Shown here one piece after another: positions 21,610 through 33,215 of a stretch of DNA of 64,000 nt. The notes beneath the pieces were generated by a model that saw only the letters and a list, made by a program, of their open reading frames with translations, made no database searches and was not told the origin of the DNA. Positions within the stretch are counted from its first letter, which is position 1, and each line of letters begins with the position of its first letter. Made by a program: the position numbers and the translations under genes. This stretch comes from Chelonoidis abingdonii (taxonomy: Eukaryota; Chordata; Testudines; Testudinidae), in the NCBI RefSeq assembly GCF_003597395.2, contig NC_133771.1:127305289-127369288 (forward strand). The letters run 5' to 3'.

Positions 21610-22166
21610 ATACACACACTTAACTTTACCTACGCTAGGAATCAAATTGCCTTCAGTCAGCTAATCCCCACTGTTGTCTGTCCTCTGAGGGTGAGTTTTG
21701 AAGGATGGACAACAAATCACTGTCTGTGATGAGGCTGGAATCCAGTGGTGATACATCTCATAATTATATTGTCAATCTCCCAATATTTGGTAGGGTTTTT
21801 TTTGAAACTCCAGATGCTAGAATCTCAGCACTGGAGAATCTCAGCTTCCATTTCAAAAAATGAAATAAATGTCTAGCCATTATGGTTAGAGAGGAAAGAA
21901 TGAATCCTAAAGGCTTCAGAATCAGCGAGCAAACAAAAAAAATCATTATTTTTAAGCCCATCTCATGAATTCTGAAATGTGACTCATGGCTTTTGAACTA
22001 CCCAGAAGTAACATCTTTGGGTGCAGTCTGCCCTTCAATATTTACTAACCGTCTCGTTCTGAGTTTCATGGTAACTGTTTGGTGATACTCCTTGCAGTGA
22101 CCACAGAGAAATGTACCTTTTGGAAAGGTGGATTTGCTGTGCCTTCTTGTTCCTGCTACCACAGAA
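21610..22166. other. No gene seen
   Basis: No coding or repeat assignment. Confidence 0.45.
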
Positions 22167-22394
22167 TATGTCTACACTTTGAGCTGGGGGTATAATTACT
22201 AGCTTGAGGAGTCATACCCACACTAGCTTTGATAGAGCTAGTGCACTATGGATGTACTTGGGGGCAGCTTGCTCCACCTGTCACTTGCACCACCGCAGCT
22301 ACACTCTATTTTTAGTGTGCTAGCTGAGTCAGAGCCAGCATGCGTATCTCTCCTCAAGGTGGGAATCACACCCCCAGCTTGAAGTACAGACATA
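22167..22394. mobile_element. Palindromic TIR element (TATGTCTACAC ends)
   Basis: The left 45 bases ('tatgtctacactttgagctg' onward) are the inverted copy of the right end ('gcttgaagtacagacata'). The inner blocks 'gagctagtgcactat' and 'tagtgtgctagctgag' are also paired. Non-coding, about 228 bp. Confidence 0.7.
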
Positions 22395-23180
22395 CAAAAA
22401 ACAGCAAGAGGAAAAGAAACAGAATTTGCATATAGAAAAATGCAAATAGTATTCTCCTGCCAGGAAAGCAATACATTATCGTATTTATATTCCATTTTTA
22501 ACTGTAAGGCTAGACCTCAATATGAATGCAAAATCATTATTAAAAATTATTTTACTTTATTCTTATAAAAGGTTATTATAAACTTGCCTGTGCCTTTACT
22601 GAACTTTAAGGAATACTTACAATGATTTTCACAGGCAAGAAATGTACAGAAATAACACAGGATTGCTCATGTAACTATATGAAATGTTCAAGCTAAGGAG
22701 TTTCTTACAAAATCAGCCTTCTGTGAATTAGTGACAGACTCCCAGAGGGTCAAAGGAGATAACACCTACTTTATTACCTCAAATGTGTTTTTACAGACTC
22801 TAAAATGCAGCTTTTTTATAACATCTATCTTGCTTTAACTTTCTATACTACTTTGATACTGTGTTTTTAAAGATGTATATAAGCTTTGGTTACTGTGATT
22901 TGTGCTTTGAATAAAATATTTAATAGAAGTTTTAACTGCAAATTGTAAATGTATTGGAAATGTTCCGATTTAGGATTCTTTATATTCATTAATTTGCCTG
23001 TCTCAAAACAACTCCTTGAGTAGCTTCTTTTAAGAAAACGATTTAAATACTTTCCATGGTTTCATAGGACTTAGCTAAGATTACTCACCTTTAACCATTT
23101 ATCAGTGTATACCAAAAAGAATTCACCTACCCTTAAATGAAGATCTTTTGCCCATCCATAAACTGTTTTAGTTATCTTAG
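22395..23180. other. No gene seen; AT-rich
   Basis: I found nothing to annotate. Confidence 0.5.
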
Positions 23181-23440
23181 GGTATGTCTACACAGCAAAA
23201 AAAACAACCAAACAAAACAAAACACTCCAGCAGGAAGTCTGTCAACTGACTCTGACTTACAGGGCTCACGCTGTGAGGCTAAGAACTGTAGTGTAGACAT
23301 TCGAGCTTGGGCTGGAGCCCAGGCTCTAAGACTCACTCTCCTTCCTTGGTGGGTTTTACAGCCCAGGCTCCAGCCCAAACCCAGCCAACTACACTGCTAT
23401 TCTTTGCCTTTCAGCATGAACCCTAGGCAGTTGACCTGAG
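23181..23440. mobile_element. TIR element, GTCTACAC type, right end eroded
   Basis: Left end 'gggtatgtctacacagc'. An internal palindrome pairs 'gcttgggctggagcccaggctc' (about 23306-23327) with 'cagcccaggctccagcccaaac' (about 23360-23381), around a GTGTAGACATT motif. The right terminus is not clearly preserved. Confidence 0.55.
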
Positions 23441-24345
23441 CTCTTGTGACACATGTAGGACTCACTACTAATTTGGAGGAATAATACAATTTGGTAACTT
23501 AAAAAGAGAAGAGCACCTCCACTAGAGGAGAGCCTGCTCTCAAAGACATCCTCTTTGTAAACAGCACTCCAAGGACAGACATACGAAGAAGATTGTAACT
23601 GAAGTAACCGTTATTGCTCGTTTCGGCTTCAGTATTTTTCTCCTTTCTGTAATAAAATTGACATAGGTAATAACTAGGATTATTTTGATTGTTTTTAATG
23701 GAGATATCCCCCAAGGTACGCACCGCATGCGACTAAAACAGAGTCAGTCATATCCCCAGATGGCATTAAAAAGAGAGAATTATTAAGATTTGGCCTACCA
23801 TGTCTCGCTTCTCTAGACTAAAAATTTTGTAATTTTAAGATAAAATTACTTGGAATTACTTGGCACTCAGCAACTTGAAAACATCCCTTTCAATCCTACA
23901 TTGCAAAGATCTGGGCATCTTTGGCTCCTGTACCAAGTAAAAAAGGGATAGTAACTACTGGGGTGGGGAAAACCTTTTAAAAAGTATAATACATTGTGAG
24001 CAGGAAAACTGAAGATTGTATTGGGGAAGATGGAACAGGACTACAGAAGGTCAAATATATCACGCAAAATAATGCAAACACACTATTTTGCTTCATAAGC
24101 ACATAGGACCATTAAGGCCCAGGACTGCCTGTAACAATTTACATCACAGAAATGCAATGCCTCCCAGAGCTTCTTGTCAATTCTTCATTTCATTAGGGGA
24201 GTTGGGCATGTTTCCCCTACAGTCCCTCCACCCCAGAGATTCTGGTGAGGTTCAGTTCCCCTATTGATGTAATCATTATTAATTTATATAAGACCATTCC
24301 ATAAGGATTCCCAACTGCACCATCAGTTCACTACCTCAGTAAGTT
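23441..24345. other. No gene seen
   Basis: No assignment. Confidence 0.45.
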
Positions 24346-24631
24346 AGATCTTGTCTACATGAGACAGTTGCACCCGTTTAACTAAAGGTGTTATTTTGAA
24401 GGCATTTACTTAAACCTGTGCAAACCCTTGTGTTGACACTTATTTATCTAAAAAAAAGACTGTGCAGTTCAGATTAAGCTTTTAAGTAACTGGTTTAAAC
24501 TAACCCAAAATAAACCACCCTCAAACCAAAATAAGCATGTTCACGCAGAGATTTGCCCAATATATTAAAATCAGTTTAAAATTACACATTTAGTTAAACT
24601 GGCATAATATTTTCTTGTGGACAAGGCTTAC
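24346..24631. mobile_element. TIR element with CTTGTCTACA ends
   Basis: Left 'gatcttgtctacatgagacag' and right 'tcttgtggacaaggctta' are inverted copies. The interior has paired 'gtttaactaaa' and 'tttagttaaac' motifs and paired 'ctgtgcaaacccttgtgttg' and 'cacgcagagatttgcccaa'. Non-coding, about 286 bp. Confidence 0.65.
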
Positions 24632-24824
24632 TAATCTATCACCACCATCCCAGTAGGGGGATCATTTCCCTTAATGTCCTCCTCTTACTTTGTATTAAAT
24701 CTCTAGATGTCTGCAGACAATCTCCCTAATGCAGCATGAAACTTGCTTGATCACAGTATCTTGGAGTCAGCAAGAGAGTAAAATACAAATGTAAAGGTTA
24801 TTACTATTTTATATCAAGTCTTCC

Positions 24825-24990
24825 CCTGGTCCCAGAGCCCAGGCTCCAACCCAAGCCCAAATGTCTACACCACAGTTAAACAGCCCCTTACTCCAAGACC
24901 CATGAGCCTGAGTCGTCTGATATGGGCCAGCCATGAGTATGGTAGTGTACCATGCGATGTAGTGGATCATGCAGTGTAGACAAACCCACG
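24825..24990. mobile_element. Half-copy of a GTCTACAC-type TIR element
   Basis: 'ccagagcccaggctccaaccc', 'aaatgtctacaccacag' and the terminal 'gcagtgtagacaaaccc' match in order the inner and outer parts of the element at 23181-23440. It appears to be the right half only. Confidence 0.5.
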
Positions 24991-25810
24991 GGTTGCTGCA
25001 CTAAGATGGGAGGCCCTACCTAAGCAAAAACATTAGTTTCTTGCTCCCTTCAGCACTGAAGCACCATTGTCTTGTACTTTTGCAACATCAGGGAAAATAA
25101 TGCCCCCCTTTTTTTTGCCAATCTGTGGCTTGGCTTTGGTTTCCACCACAGGGGAAGGTTCTCTTACCACTCCCACCTGCAGAATGACTTTGTGACTGAG
25201 CATACAGAGGTAAATTTAAGCCCCTGATCTGGCTCTTCTAGAGATTCTGGTAGAGTTACCCCAGTGGCATTTACAAAGAAGTAATATAGAATATCAACTT
25301 TTTATTGCCTGTGTGCTTATGGCATTTTGTTACCATTTGATACCATGGTGATAGGCTAAACAGATCCTTTGATGTGCAGGACCAGGACCAAGTCCAGAAT
25401 GCAGCTGCTGTAGTTTTCCTGAACACAGCTAACAGGGCCCAGCTCCACAGTGCCACACATCAAAGATTCCCTGCATGTAGGACAGGTTAACCTAAGGCTG
25501 GGTGATTAGATTTTGCACTGCATGAAGAGAAATCAGGCCCATTTTAAGTGTCCATTCTCAGGGTGGAAATTAACCCGATTTCAATAATTTGGCAAGATGC
25601 AGGTTTTGCTCTGAAGCTAGTATATCTTAAAAATGTCATCTTAAATTAAATCTGTATGATAAGAAATTAAGGTAATATCTTTTGCGTAAAACTCTTCAGA
25701 AACAGAAACACTGAATTTGGTACAGCTTTACTGGATACATAGATAATTCCTGCAGCGGGAATTATTAAAACTGCATGAAGTAACTTGTCTATGTTGCCAG
25801 TAGCTACTGG
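24991..25810. other. No gene seen
   Basis: No coding or repeat family recognised. Confidence 0.45.
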
Positions 25811-26481
25811 TGTGGTGCTCTGCTTTTGTTCGATGATGATAACAGTCAGCTGTGTGCATGTTCCCTCTATGTACTGCCCCACCTCTGCACAGATAGCTGA
25901 CACAGCTGACCCCGAGAGAACCCCCAAAGACCACAGACTCTAGTAAGGTACGAAGGAACCCAAGCCAGGTTTATTGTCAAACAAAGCATAGTAATAGTTT
26001 CCCGTAGACTCTACAAGACATACTAAGAATTTGTGCCCCCGGGCAATGGACCAGCTCAGTTGGTGGCAGAACTATCCATTGCCCCCTAGGCCAGACAAAG
26101 ATGTGCACTCCGGGACCTACTTTTATACAGTTACAGGACAGATTACTCATCCCTACTGATATATTGAGGTACAGTCCCTTGATTCACGGGGACTGTCTCC
26201 TTCTTTGATCATGTTGGTTCAAACAAATCTATCCATCATGCTGTCCTTTTGACCCTGTCTTTAACATGCACCTGCCTGCTTCTTGTTATCTCTATGGAGT
26301 GTTCTGATGCTATTTTGGCACAAGTTCCTCTTATTAGCACTTATGTGTGGATACACCTGCTTCTAGCAGCCCTCTAAAAGCCAACTTCTGTGAGTGGGGC
26401 CTGCTTCTTGCTCACAGTCCAGCTTTTTCTTAGCAATGCCTGGAAGTACTTTGGTTCAGGCTTCAGACTGGGCCTCTGACA
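25811..26481 (-). mobile_element. Retroviral-type LTR, probably solo
   Basis: On the minus strand the order is TGTCAGAGGCCC at 26481, an U3-like region, a TATA box 'tataaaag' (plus 26120-26127), about 145 bases of R-like sequence, an AATAAA signal (plus 25970-25975) and a GT-rich U5-like tail. This is the promoter-to-polyadenylation layout of a vertebrate endogenous retroviral LTR. The 3' boundary is uncertain; TGTGGTG at 25811 is a candidate, but no matching flanking duplication was found. I see no gag, pol or env sequence on either side. Confidence 0.65.
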
Positions 26482-26499
26482 CAAGAGTTTATGTTTCAG

Positions 26500-26670
26500 G
26501 GCCTCATTTTACTACAGTCTACATTTTCAAAAGTAGCTAGTGTATTTAGATGTCCAACCTAAGCCACCTTAAAAGGGCCTGATTTTCAGAGAGTGGGTGA
26601 TCCTCACACTGTAAATTATGTGCCTTTAAGGAGGCCCATGTTGGGCCTCCAAAATGGATACATCCAAAAT
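26500..26670. repeat. Fragment of a palindromic TIR repeat
   Basis: 'attttcaaaagtagctag..agatgtccaacctaagccacc' and 'gggcctgattttcagagagtg' are typical parts of a common amniote palindromic repeat. Only a fragment. Confidence 0.35.
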
Positions 26671-27848
26671 CATTAGTCAATTTTTAACATTTAGTCTGTT
26701 TTTAAATAGAAGTGTATATAAATAAAAGAGCAAGTTTGAAACACATCAGGAAGAGATAAACAAACCTTGGAAGTTCATCAGATCATATTTTTGATAGAGG
26801 CTAGAGTCCACGAGAGCTAAATACATGCTTAGATGCCTTGGGAGAAATAATCTACTGTATCACATCACAATAACAAAAAGAAAAGCAATGATGCCGCACA
26901 AATTACTAAGAAAAAATTTGATTTCGATATGATAAATATCATGACAAGTCTATCAATCAATTGCCTTTGAGGTCATTACCAGCCCATAACTCACTCAGGG
27001 CTTTATTGATGTCTGAGTTGTTTCTAAGTATCAACAGAGCAACTTAAGTGAACAATTTTTCACTAACATTGCATTGAGTTGACATCACTGTATTACCAGT
27101 TTATTCTATGCCATAGTTTATAGAAAAATAAAACTAGGAAGCACACCCATTTGTAACACAAAATGACATGAAAAAGACGTTTAGGTCCTGAACAGGTTTT
27201 TCACACAAACATACCACAGCCTCCTCCCCTGCCTTATTCCCCCAAGCAAAATATGCATCCATATGGCTTTGAAATTGATGAAGCCAAAAATACAGTTCCA
27301 GGATCTCAGATTAGCACATTATTAAAAAAAAAAAATTGGTGAAAAGCAGTGTGTGTATAGCAGCCATTAAATTTCATGGATTTTGTGATTTTCCTAAAAC
27401 GTTGCTCTGTACTAGCTTTTAACGGAATATCATAAAAAAAAAAATCTACTGAAGCTATTATCCTGAAAAGAATCGTACAGACAGTACTGAAATCTCCTTG
27501 GACAACAACTATTGCTCCTACTTGAATCATTAAGTAACTCCCTTGAAATGCATACCAACATTTGATAAAGTTACTTGTGCATGCTGCCACCTTATCTATT
27601 TTATTTGTACTTCAAATTTGTAATCCTGGTCATTGGAAAGTGGGACTTTTGCCTGATGTTAACATGTCCAACTTTTGCCCAGCTTTTCTCTGGATTAAAA
27701 CTATTCTGCAGTGTACAGCTTTAGATTTTAGCTTGTTTGGCTCTTTGTTTTTTGTTATTTGCCCCACAAACAGTCTCGTATCTCTATTTTGTTAATCCAA
27801 TCCATCCAATTTTACAAATAAATTTTGTCTCTCGCCAAAGTAAATCAC
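26671..27848. other. No gene seen; AT-rich
   Basis: Chance open frames only; poly-A runs at about 27325 and 27434. Confidence 0.5.
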
Positions 27849-27859
27849 TGTATTTGGTG

Positions 27860-27986
27860 TCAGAGTAGCAGCCGAGTTAGTCTGTATCCGCAAAAAGAAC
27901 AGGAGTACTTGTGGCACCTTAGAGACTAGACTAGAGAAATAAATTTGTTAGTCTCTAAGGTGCCACAAGTACTCCTGTTCTTTTTG
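27860..27986. mobile_element. Inverted short retroelement copy forming a perfect hairpin
   Basis: 27860-27928 reads 'tcagagtagcagccgagtta' onward through 'aggagtacttgtggcacctt'. Its last 37 bases (27892-27928) recur as an exact reverse complement at 27949-27985, with a 20-base loop. Flanks 'tgtatttggtg' (27849-27859) and 'tgtatttgttg' (27987-27997) match at 10 of 11 positions, as expected for a target duplication. The stem sequence matches the 3' tail of the Penelope-like element at 57.4 kb, so this is most likely an inverted, truncated insertion made by that machinery. Confidence 0.7.
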
Positions 27987-27997
27987 TGTATTTGTTG

Positions 27998-28700
27998 TGG
28001 TACAGTAACAACAGTGATGACGTTCAGATATAAGAGATATGATTAGGCTACTATTTCATAAGATCTTTAAAAACACCTTACAAAGATAAGCTCTATTAAA
28101 AAGCAAAAATTCATTTACTATTCTTTATCTCTACCTAAAGACAAATATTTGCTTTTTTCAATATGTCTAAAATTATAGTAACACTGAATCTTGTAGTCTA
28201 ATAAGTAGAAACCTAAGAGGCCAACTATCCAATTAGCAATCCATTGGCTGTTGTATTACACAAAATGCATGACGACATTTTGTCATAAATGTATTTAAAA
28301 TACTTTCTTTCATATTAGCTAATTATGTCTTACCTAGTCAGCTTCCATAAATTAGGAGTTAAAGGGCAAAATGTTCATCTTTGGCAATGCACTTTGTAGG
28401 ATTTGGTTGCTGTTGCTTATGCCTTTTGCTTCAGTTAGTTCCTGCAACACTCTCTGATCTTTAGTTCACTGAGGCTTCTATGATTTCCCCCTCTTTTTTC
28501 TTTTCTTCCAGTGGAGCACATTTCTCTCATAATCAATACTTGATTAGACTGGACTAAAACAAAACTTCTTAAAACCAAATATACTCAATTGAATATATTG
28601 TTCAGTAGTGATAACAAAGAATTTTTTCTTATAACTGACACATTCGTGCCCTTTGCGGGCATTAGCAATGCTGAAAAGGAAGAGGGAAATTATTATGGGG
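27998..28700. other. No gene seen
   Basis: AT-rich; a 'tttttcttttcttcc' pyrimidine tract near 28494-28510 lacks an associated exon. Confidence 0.45.
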
Positions 28701-28709
28701 AGTTAATAT

Positions 28710-29650
28710 AGTGTTGTAATAAATGAAAGGGGGGGGCTCTCTTTTACGGACATACAGCCAGCCAGGTAGCTATAAAATCCCTCTTAGAAGCTGTTTCCTA
28801 CTTGCTTTACCTTTACAGGGTTAAAAAGTCCACAGGTGAAAGGAAAGGAGTGGGCACCTAACCGAAAGAGCCAATGGGACAGCTAGACCTTTTTAAAATT
28901 GGGAAAGAAACTTCCCTTTGTCTGGGTGTTGTGGTTTTCCAGAGAGAAAGAGGGGGCAGAGCAAAGACAGGGCTGGGACAATGATGTAAAAAGCTTTTTG
29001 TCAGGTATGGAAATCATCAGCTCATACCTAGAACCTACTCATAAATCAGAAAATATCTAGAAAAAAATGTAATTAGGTTTATTTCTGTTTATTTCTTATT
29101 GGCTTGTGGACTCCTCTGTGCTAACCCCAAATGCTTTTTGTTTTGATTGTAACCTTTAAGTTGGACCTTAAGAAGGTTATTCTTGATGTTTAATTTTTGT
29201 TTGTTTAAATCTAGCAAAAGCCTAAGTTCCAGATGTATTTACTTTCTTTTTGTTTTTAATAAAATCTACCTTTTAAGAACAGGATTGGATTTTTGGTGTC
29301 CTAAGAGGTTTGTGCACATGTTTTTTAGTTAGCTAGTGGCAACAGCTGATTTCTCTGTTTTCCTTTCTCAGCTCTTCCCTGAAGGGGAGGGGGGAGTGAA
29401 AGGGCTTGAGGGTGCCCAACAGGAAGGACTTCCCAAGTGTGCCTTCCTGGGTTCCAAGGGGTTTTGCATTTGGGTGATAGCAACATCTACCCATCCAAGG
29501 TCAGAGAAAAGCCGTAACCTTGGGAGGTTAATATCAGCCTGGAGTGGCCAGTATTAATTTTTAGAATTCTTATGCGCCCCCACCTTTAGCACTTGAAGTG
29601 CCAGAGTGGGAAATCAGCCTTGACAAGTGTCATTAAATTTCAAAGCAGTC
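28710..29650. repeat. Unclassified turtle-type interspersed repeat (LTR-like)
   Basis: Blocks 'tttacctttacagggttaaa', 'gggcacctaaccgaaagagccaatggga', 'tttttaataaaatctac' (about 29254-29270) and 'gttctaagagg..tttgtgcaca' occur in an order that I associate with a common turtle repeat family. An AATAAA-like signal is present near 29258. No protein coding. The class is not settled. Confidence 0.35.
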
Positions 29651-30780
29651 TGCATGAGTACTTTGTGCAAAGCAAAAACAGGTACAACTTCTCCTTTGTT
29701 GGGGACTTGGTGGATGGGTTGGATTAGAGGCAGGGTTATAGTGCCCCCAAAGTGGGTGCTCCTGGCTGAGAAGGATCATGGCTAAGACAGCCAATACATA
29801 CACTGATTCGGCATATCTGCCGACCAGCCTCCATTGGTACAGCTCATATGGAGCTCAGGTTTGATTCTAAATCTTTCCCCAAATGGTGGAAACCTGGAAG
29901 CAGAACAGGCAAACACAATCACTTGCCTTCCTTTGACAGTGAATCCTCCCTCCCATGCAAGAGGTCTGGCTGGCTCAAGGTAGGGTTATTTATTCCTCCC
30001 TACACTGCCTGTAGTCAACTTTGACCATATCCAAACACCTCCGTGTGTGCTCTCTCTCTCCCTCACACACACACTCCTTTACTACCTGCTTATTGTGTGA
30101 GCAATGCTTTAAGGCCAGAAGTTGGGAGCAGAAATACTTCCTCTGTATTCTGTACATTGTAAGTCTTTTCAATTTTTTTCTCAAGCTACTCTCGCTGCTT
30201 TTATTTTTTAGGGTCCCTCTTTTAAGGCATTTTCTGTAAAGCCCAATTCTTTCTGTTCCTTTGAGTGGCATTTAAAAAAAAAAATCTCTCTTTCATCTTG
30301 CTTCTTGCATTGTAACCTTGACACGATAGTCCTTATACAAGTGCTACAGAAATTGCCATCAATAACAAAATAGAACATTTAAATACATTATATATAAAAT
30401 TAGATACATGTTAAAATTAATTCATTTAGTACTTATTGGTATTTATACATTACAACCAATGTCTTAGCTATGATATATTCAAAAAAATGTTCACGCGTTA
30501 AAATTAAGAGTTTATTATTTCCAGCTATTTGCATGCATACTTGCAAATGACATTTATCTGCATTATCGATCAACAACTCATCAATAAAACAGACATTACT
30601 ATTACTAAATGATATTTCATTAATGACTCATTAGAATAGTGATTTTTTTTTTAGAGGACAGATATTTGTCATATTCTTTCTAAACACTTCTCACTGTTCT
30701 ACACTCTCCCTTGGAAGTATGAAACTGAAAACTGCTATCTTAGTATGTACTTTCCCCATCCACCGCAAATTCACATTCAC
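29651..30780. other. No gene seen
   Basis: A CT/CA-rich tract at about 30050-30075, otherwise nothing assignable. Confidence 0.45.
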
Positions 30781-31690
30781 TTTCTTAGTGTTGTAGTTCA
30801 CGAATGGTGAGTATCACAGTTTGGGGGTAATTTACCTGTATTTCTTCTCCATAGTCCACCAAGGGCTCCCACTTTAGGCTCCTGGCTCTTTAGCCATCAC
30901 CTCTATTGGGCCAAGGCATGTCTCACTCCCTCCTGACTGGGGTTTCAAGCCTGCACAGCCCCATGGTTTTATACTGTGATATTCCAGCAAGCCAGACTGG
31001 CATCTGTGCTTTGCTTCCTCTCCAGAGGCTATGACCCTTGTACCGCCAACAGTTATAAATTACCACACAGCTGTCTCTAAGCAAGCACATGAATTCGAAT
31101 TCTTAATGTGAAAGCATTACAGAGAAAACATTAAAAACAATAAAAGAACCTACATGCATGCTAAAAAGCTTACCAGAGATCACCCCTAACTCCAAACTTC
31201 GATTCTGGTAGGTGTCAGTCCTTCAAAACCCAGAGGTATGAGTTCATGACTATCTCAGATTCAGAAGCAGAACTAAGGCTGGGAAGAGAAGCCATTTCTC
31301 TAGACACCTCAGGCCTTTAATCCTGGCCTTCAGTAACAGGAAATCAGCAGACAGAGACCCTTTCCCTAAAGGCATAGTGTCAAGAAACTGGATTTTGGTA
31401 TAACTGGAGTTGGGTAATTTGCAATAACCTTACTCCAGGGAATCCCCAAGGAAATCCACTTAACATTTATTGTCCCAAAAGTCTGTTCTTTTCTGGCATA
31501 TTTTCAATAGAGTCTTTTGAACTTCCAGGCCTCAAATGACATCTCCGCCATAGAGAGGTTACATACAACCCTGGAAACAATAATCCATAAACTTTGCATT
31601 GAATACAATGAACACCAAAGATATTTAAACTTAACTCAATAAGCCTGCCAGGAATATGCAGGGAATTGTCATATCTCTCACAGTGAGCTG
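30781..31690. repeat. Unclassified repeat-like region
   Basis: The sequence has the feel of an old LTR or internal retroelement segment ('aaaacaataaaagaacctac', 'gcttaccagagatcacccct'). The 20-mer at 31175-31194 recurs exactly at 33464-33483. No coding frame of note. Confidence 0.3.
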
Positions 31691-32185
31691 CAGATAGTCA
31701 TATTTTAAAATGAATTTAAGTCCTGGTGAAAGGTGTGGTTTAACAGCCCTTTGTTAAGTCATGTACATTAGTTAGCTAAACACCACATATTGGCATATAT
31801 AGCATATCAGGAGACAGCAAGAGTGCAAGTTCCCCCAGCAAAGCTCTTTCAGTACACATCAACCTAATCCTGGAGGGAATATCGCTAAGTCATTCAGTCT
31901 CCTTGATCATTCAGCCTTTCGTCTCTTTTCTAAGACAGTCATCAAGGTTGGCAACTAGTATCAATTGGTGGCAGTGTCTCTTTTAGAAGGTGGATGCTGA
32001 CCTCCAAGTTCATTTAGAAAGGCCACTAAACAGCTATCAGAAGATGATAATATTCAGCTATTGTGAACCTGGACTGGAGCAGAGCCAGCTTTAGGTGAAA
32101 AAGCATTATTTTTTTTCATAAATAGAACTCTGACTATGGAACGTTGACTATTGATAAGAAAACCACAAATAACTATAAAAGCAGC

Positions 32186-33215
32186 AGAGAATCCTGTGGC
32201 ACCTTATAGACTAACAGACGTTTTGGAGCGTGAGCTTTCGTGGGTGAATACCCACTTCGTCAGACGCAGGTAGTGGAAANNNNNNNNNNNNNNNNNNNNN
32301 NNNNNNNNNNNNNNNNNNNNNNNNNNNNNNNNNNNNNNNNNNNNNNNNNNNNNNNNNNNNNNNNNNNNNNNNNNNNNNNNNNNNNNNNNNNNNNNNNNNN
32401 NNNNNNNNNNNNNNNNNNNNNNNNNNNNNNNNNNNNNNNNNNNNNNNNNNNNNNNNNNNNNNNNNNNNNNNNNNNNNNNNNNNNNNNNNNNNNNNNNNNN
32501 NNNNNNNNNNNNNNNNNNNNNNNNNNNNNNNNNNNNNNNNNNNNNNNNNNNNNNNNNNNNNNNNNNNNNNNNNNNNNNNNNNNNNNNNNNNNNNNNNNNN
32601 NNNNNNNNNNNNNNNNNNNNNNNNNNNNNNNNNNNNNNNNNNNNNNNNNNNNNNNNNNNNNNNNNNNNNNNNNNNNNNNNNNNNNNNNNNNNNNNNNNNN
32701 NNNNNNNNNNNNNNNNNNNNNNNNNNNNNNNNNNNNNNNNNNNNNNNNNNNNNNNNNNNNNNNNNNNNNNNNNNNNNNNNNNNNNNNNNNNNNNNNNNNN
32801 NNNNNNNNNNNNNNNNNNNNNNNNNNNNNNNNNNNNNNNNNNNNNNNNNNNNNNNNNNNNNNNNNNNNNNNNNNNNNNNNNNNNNNNNNNNNNNNNNNNN
32901 NNNNNNNNNNNNNNNNNNNNNNNNNNNNNNNNNNNNNNNNNNNNNNNNNNNNNNNNNNNNNNNNNNNNNNNNNNNNNNNNNNNNNNNNNNNNNNNNNNNN
33001 NNNNNNNNNNNNNNNNNNNNNNNNNNNNNNNNNNNNNNNNNNNNNNNNNNNNNNNNNNNNNNNNNNNNNNNNNNNNNNNNNNNNNNAATTTCCTCGTGCG
33101 GGTATTGTAGTTTTGAGAATGCTTGGTGGAGATTTTGTAGGTGTTGGTCTCTGTCTGAGGGGTTAGAGCAGATGCGGTTGTACCTCAGTGCTTGGCTGTA
33201 GACAATGGATCGTGT
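32186..33215 (-). mobile_element. Penelope-like element interrupted by assembly gap
   Basis: The left flank of the gap (32186-32279) is a Penelope-type 3' tail: 'tgtggcaccttatagactaa' followed by 'gctttcgtgggtgaat'. The right flank (33087-33215) reads on the minus strand as RSIVYSQALRYNRICSNPSD then RDQHLQ, a block of the Penelope reverse-transcriptase protein. Both are in the same orientation, so the gap probably lies within one element, and the missing part should contain the rest of the reverse transcriptase and the GIY-YIG domain. Whether one or several copies are hidden is unknown. Confidence 0.7.
32280..33086. other. Assembly gap (807 N)
   Basis: A run of N only. An apparent 308-residue open frame across it is an artefact. 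Confidence 1.

Noticed and set aside
32240..33166. Apparent 308-residue open frame
   Set aside because: Most of it is the run of N; no real sequence supports it.
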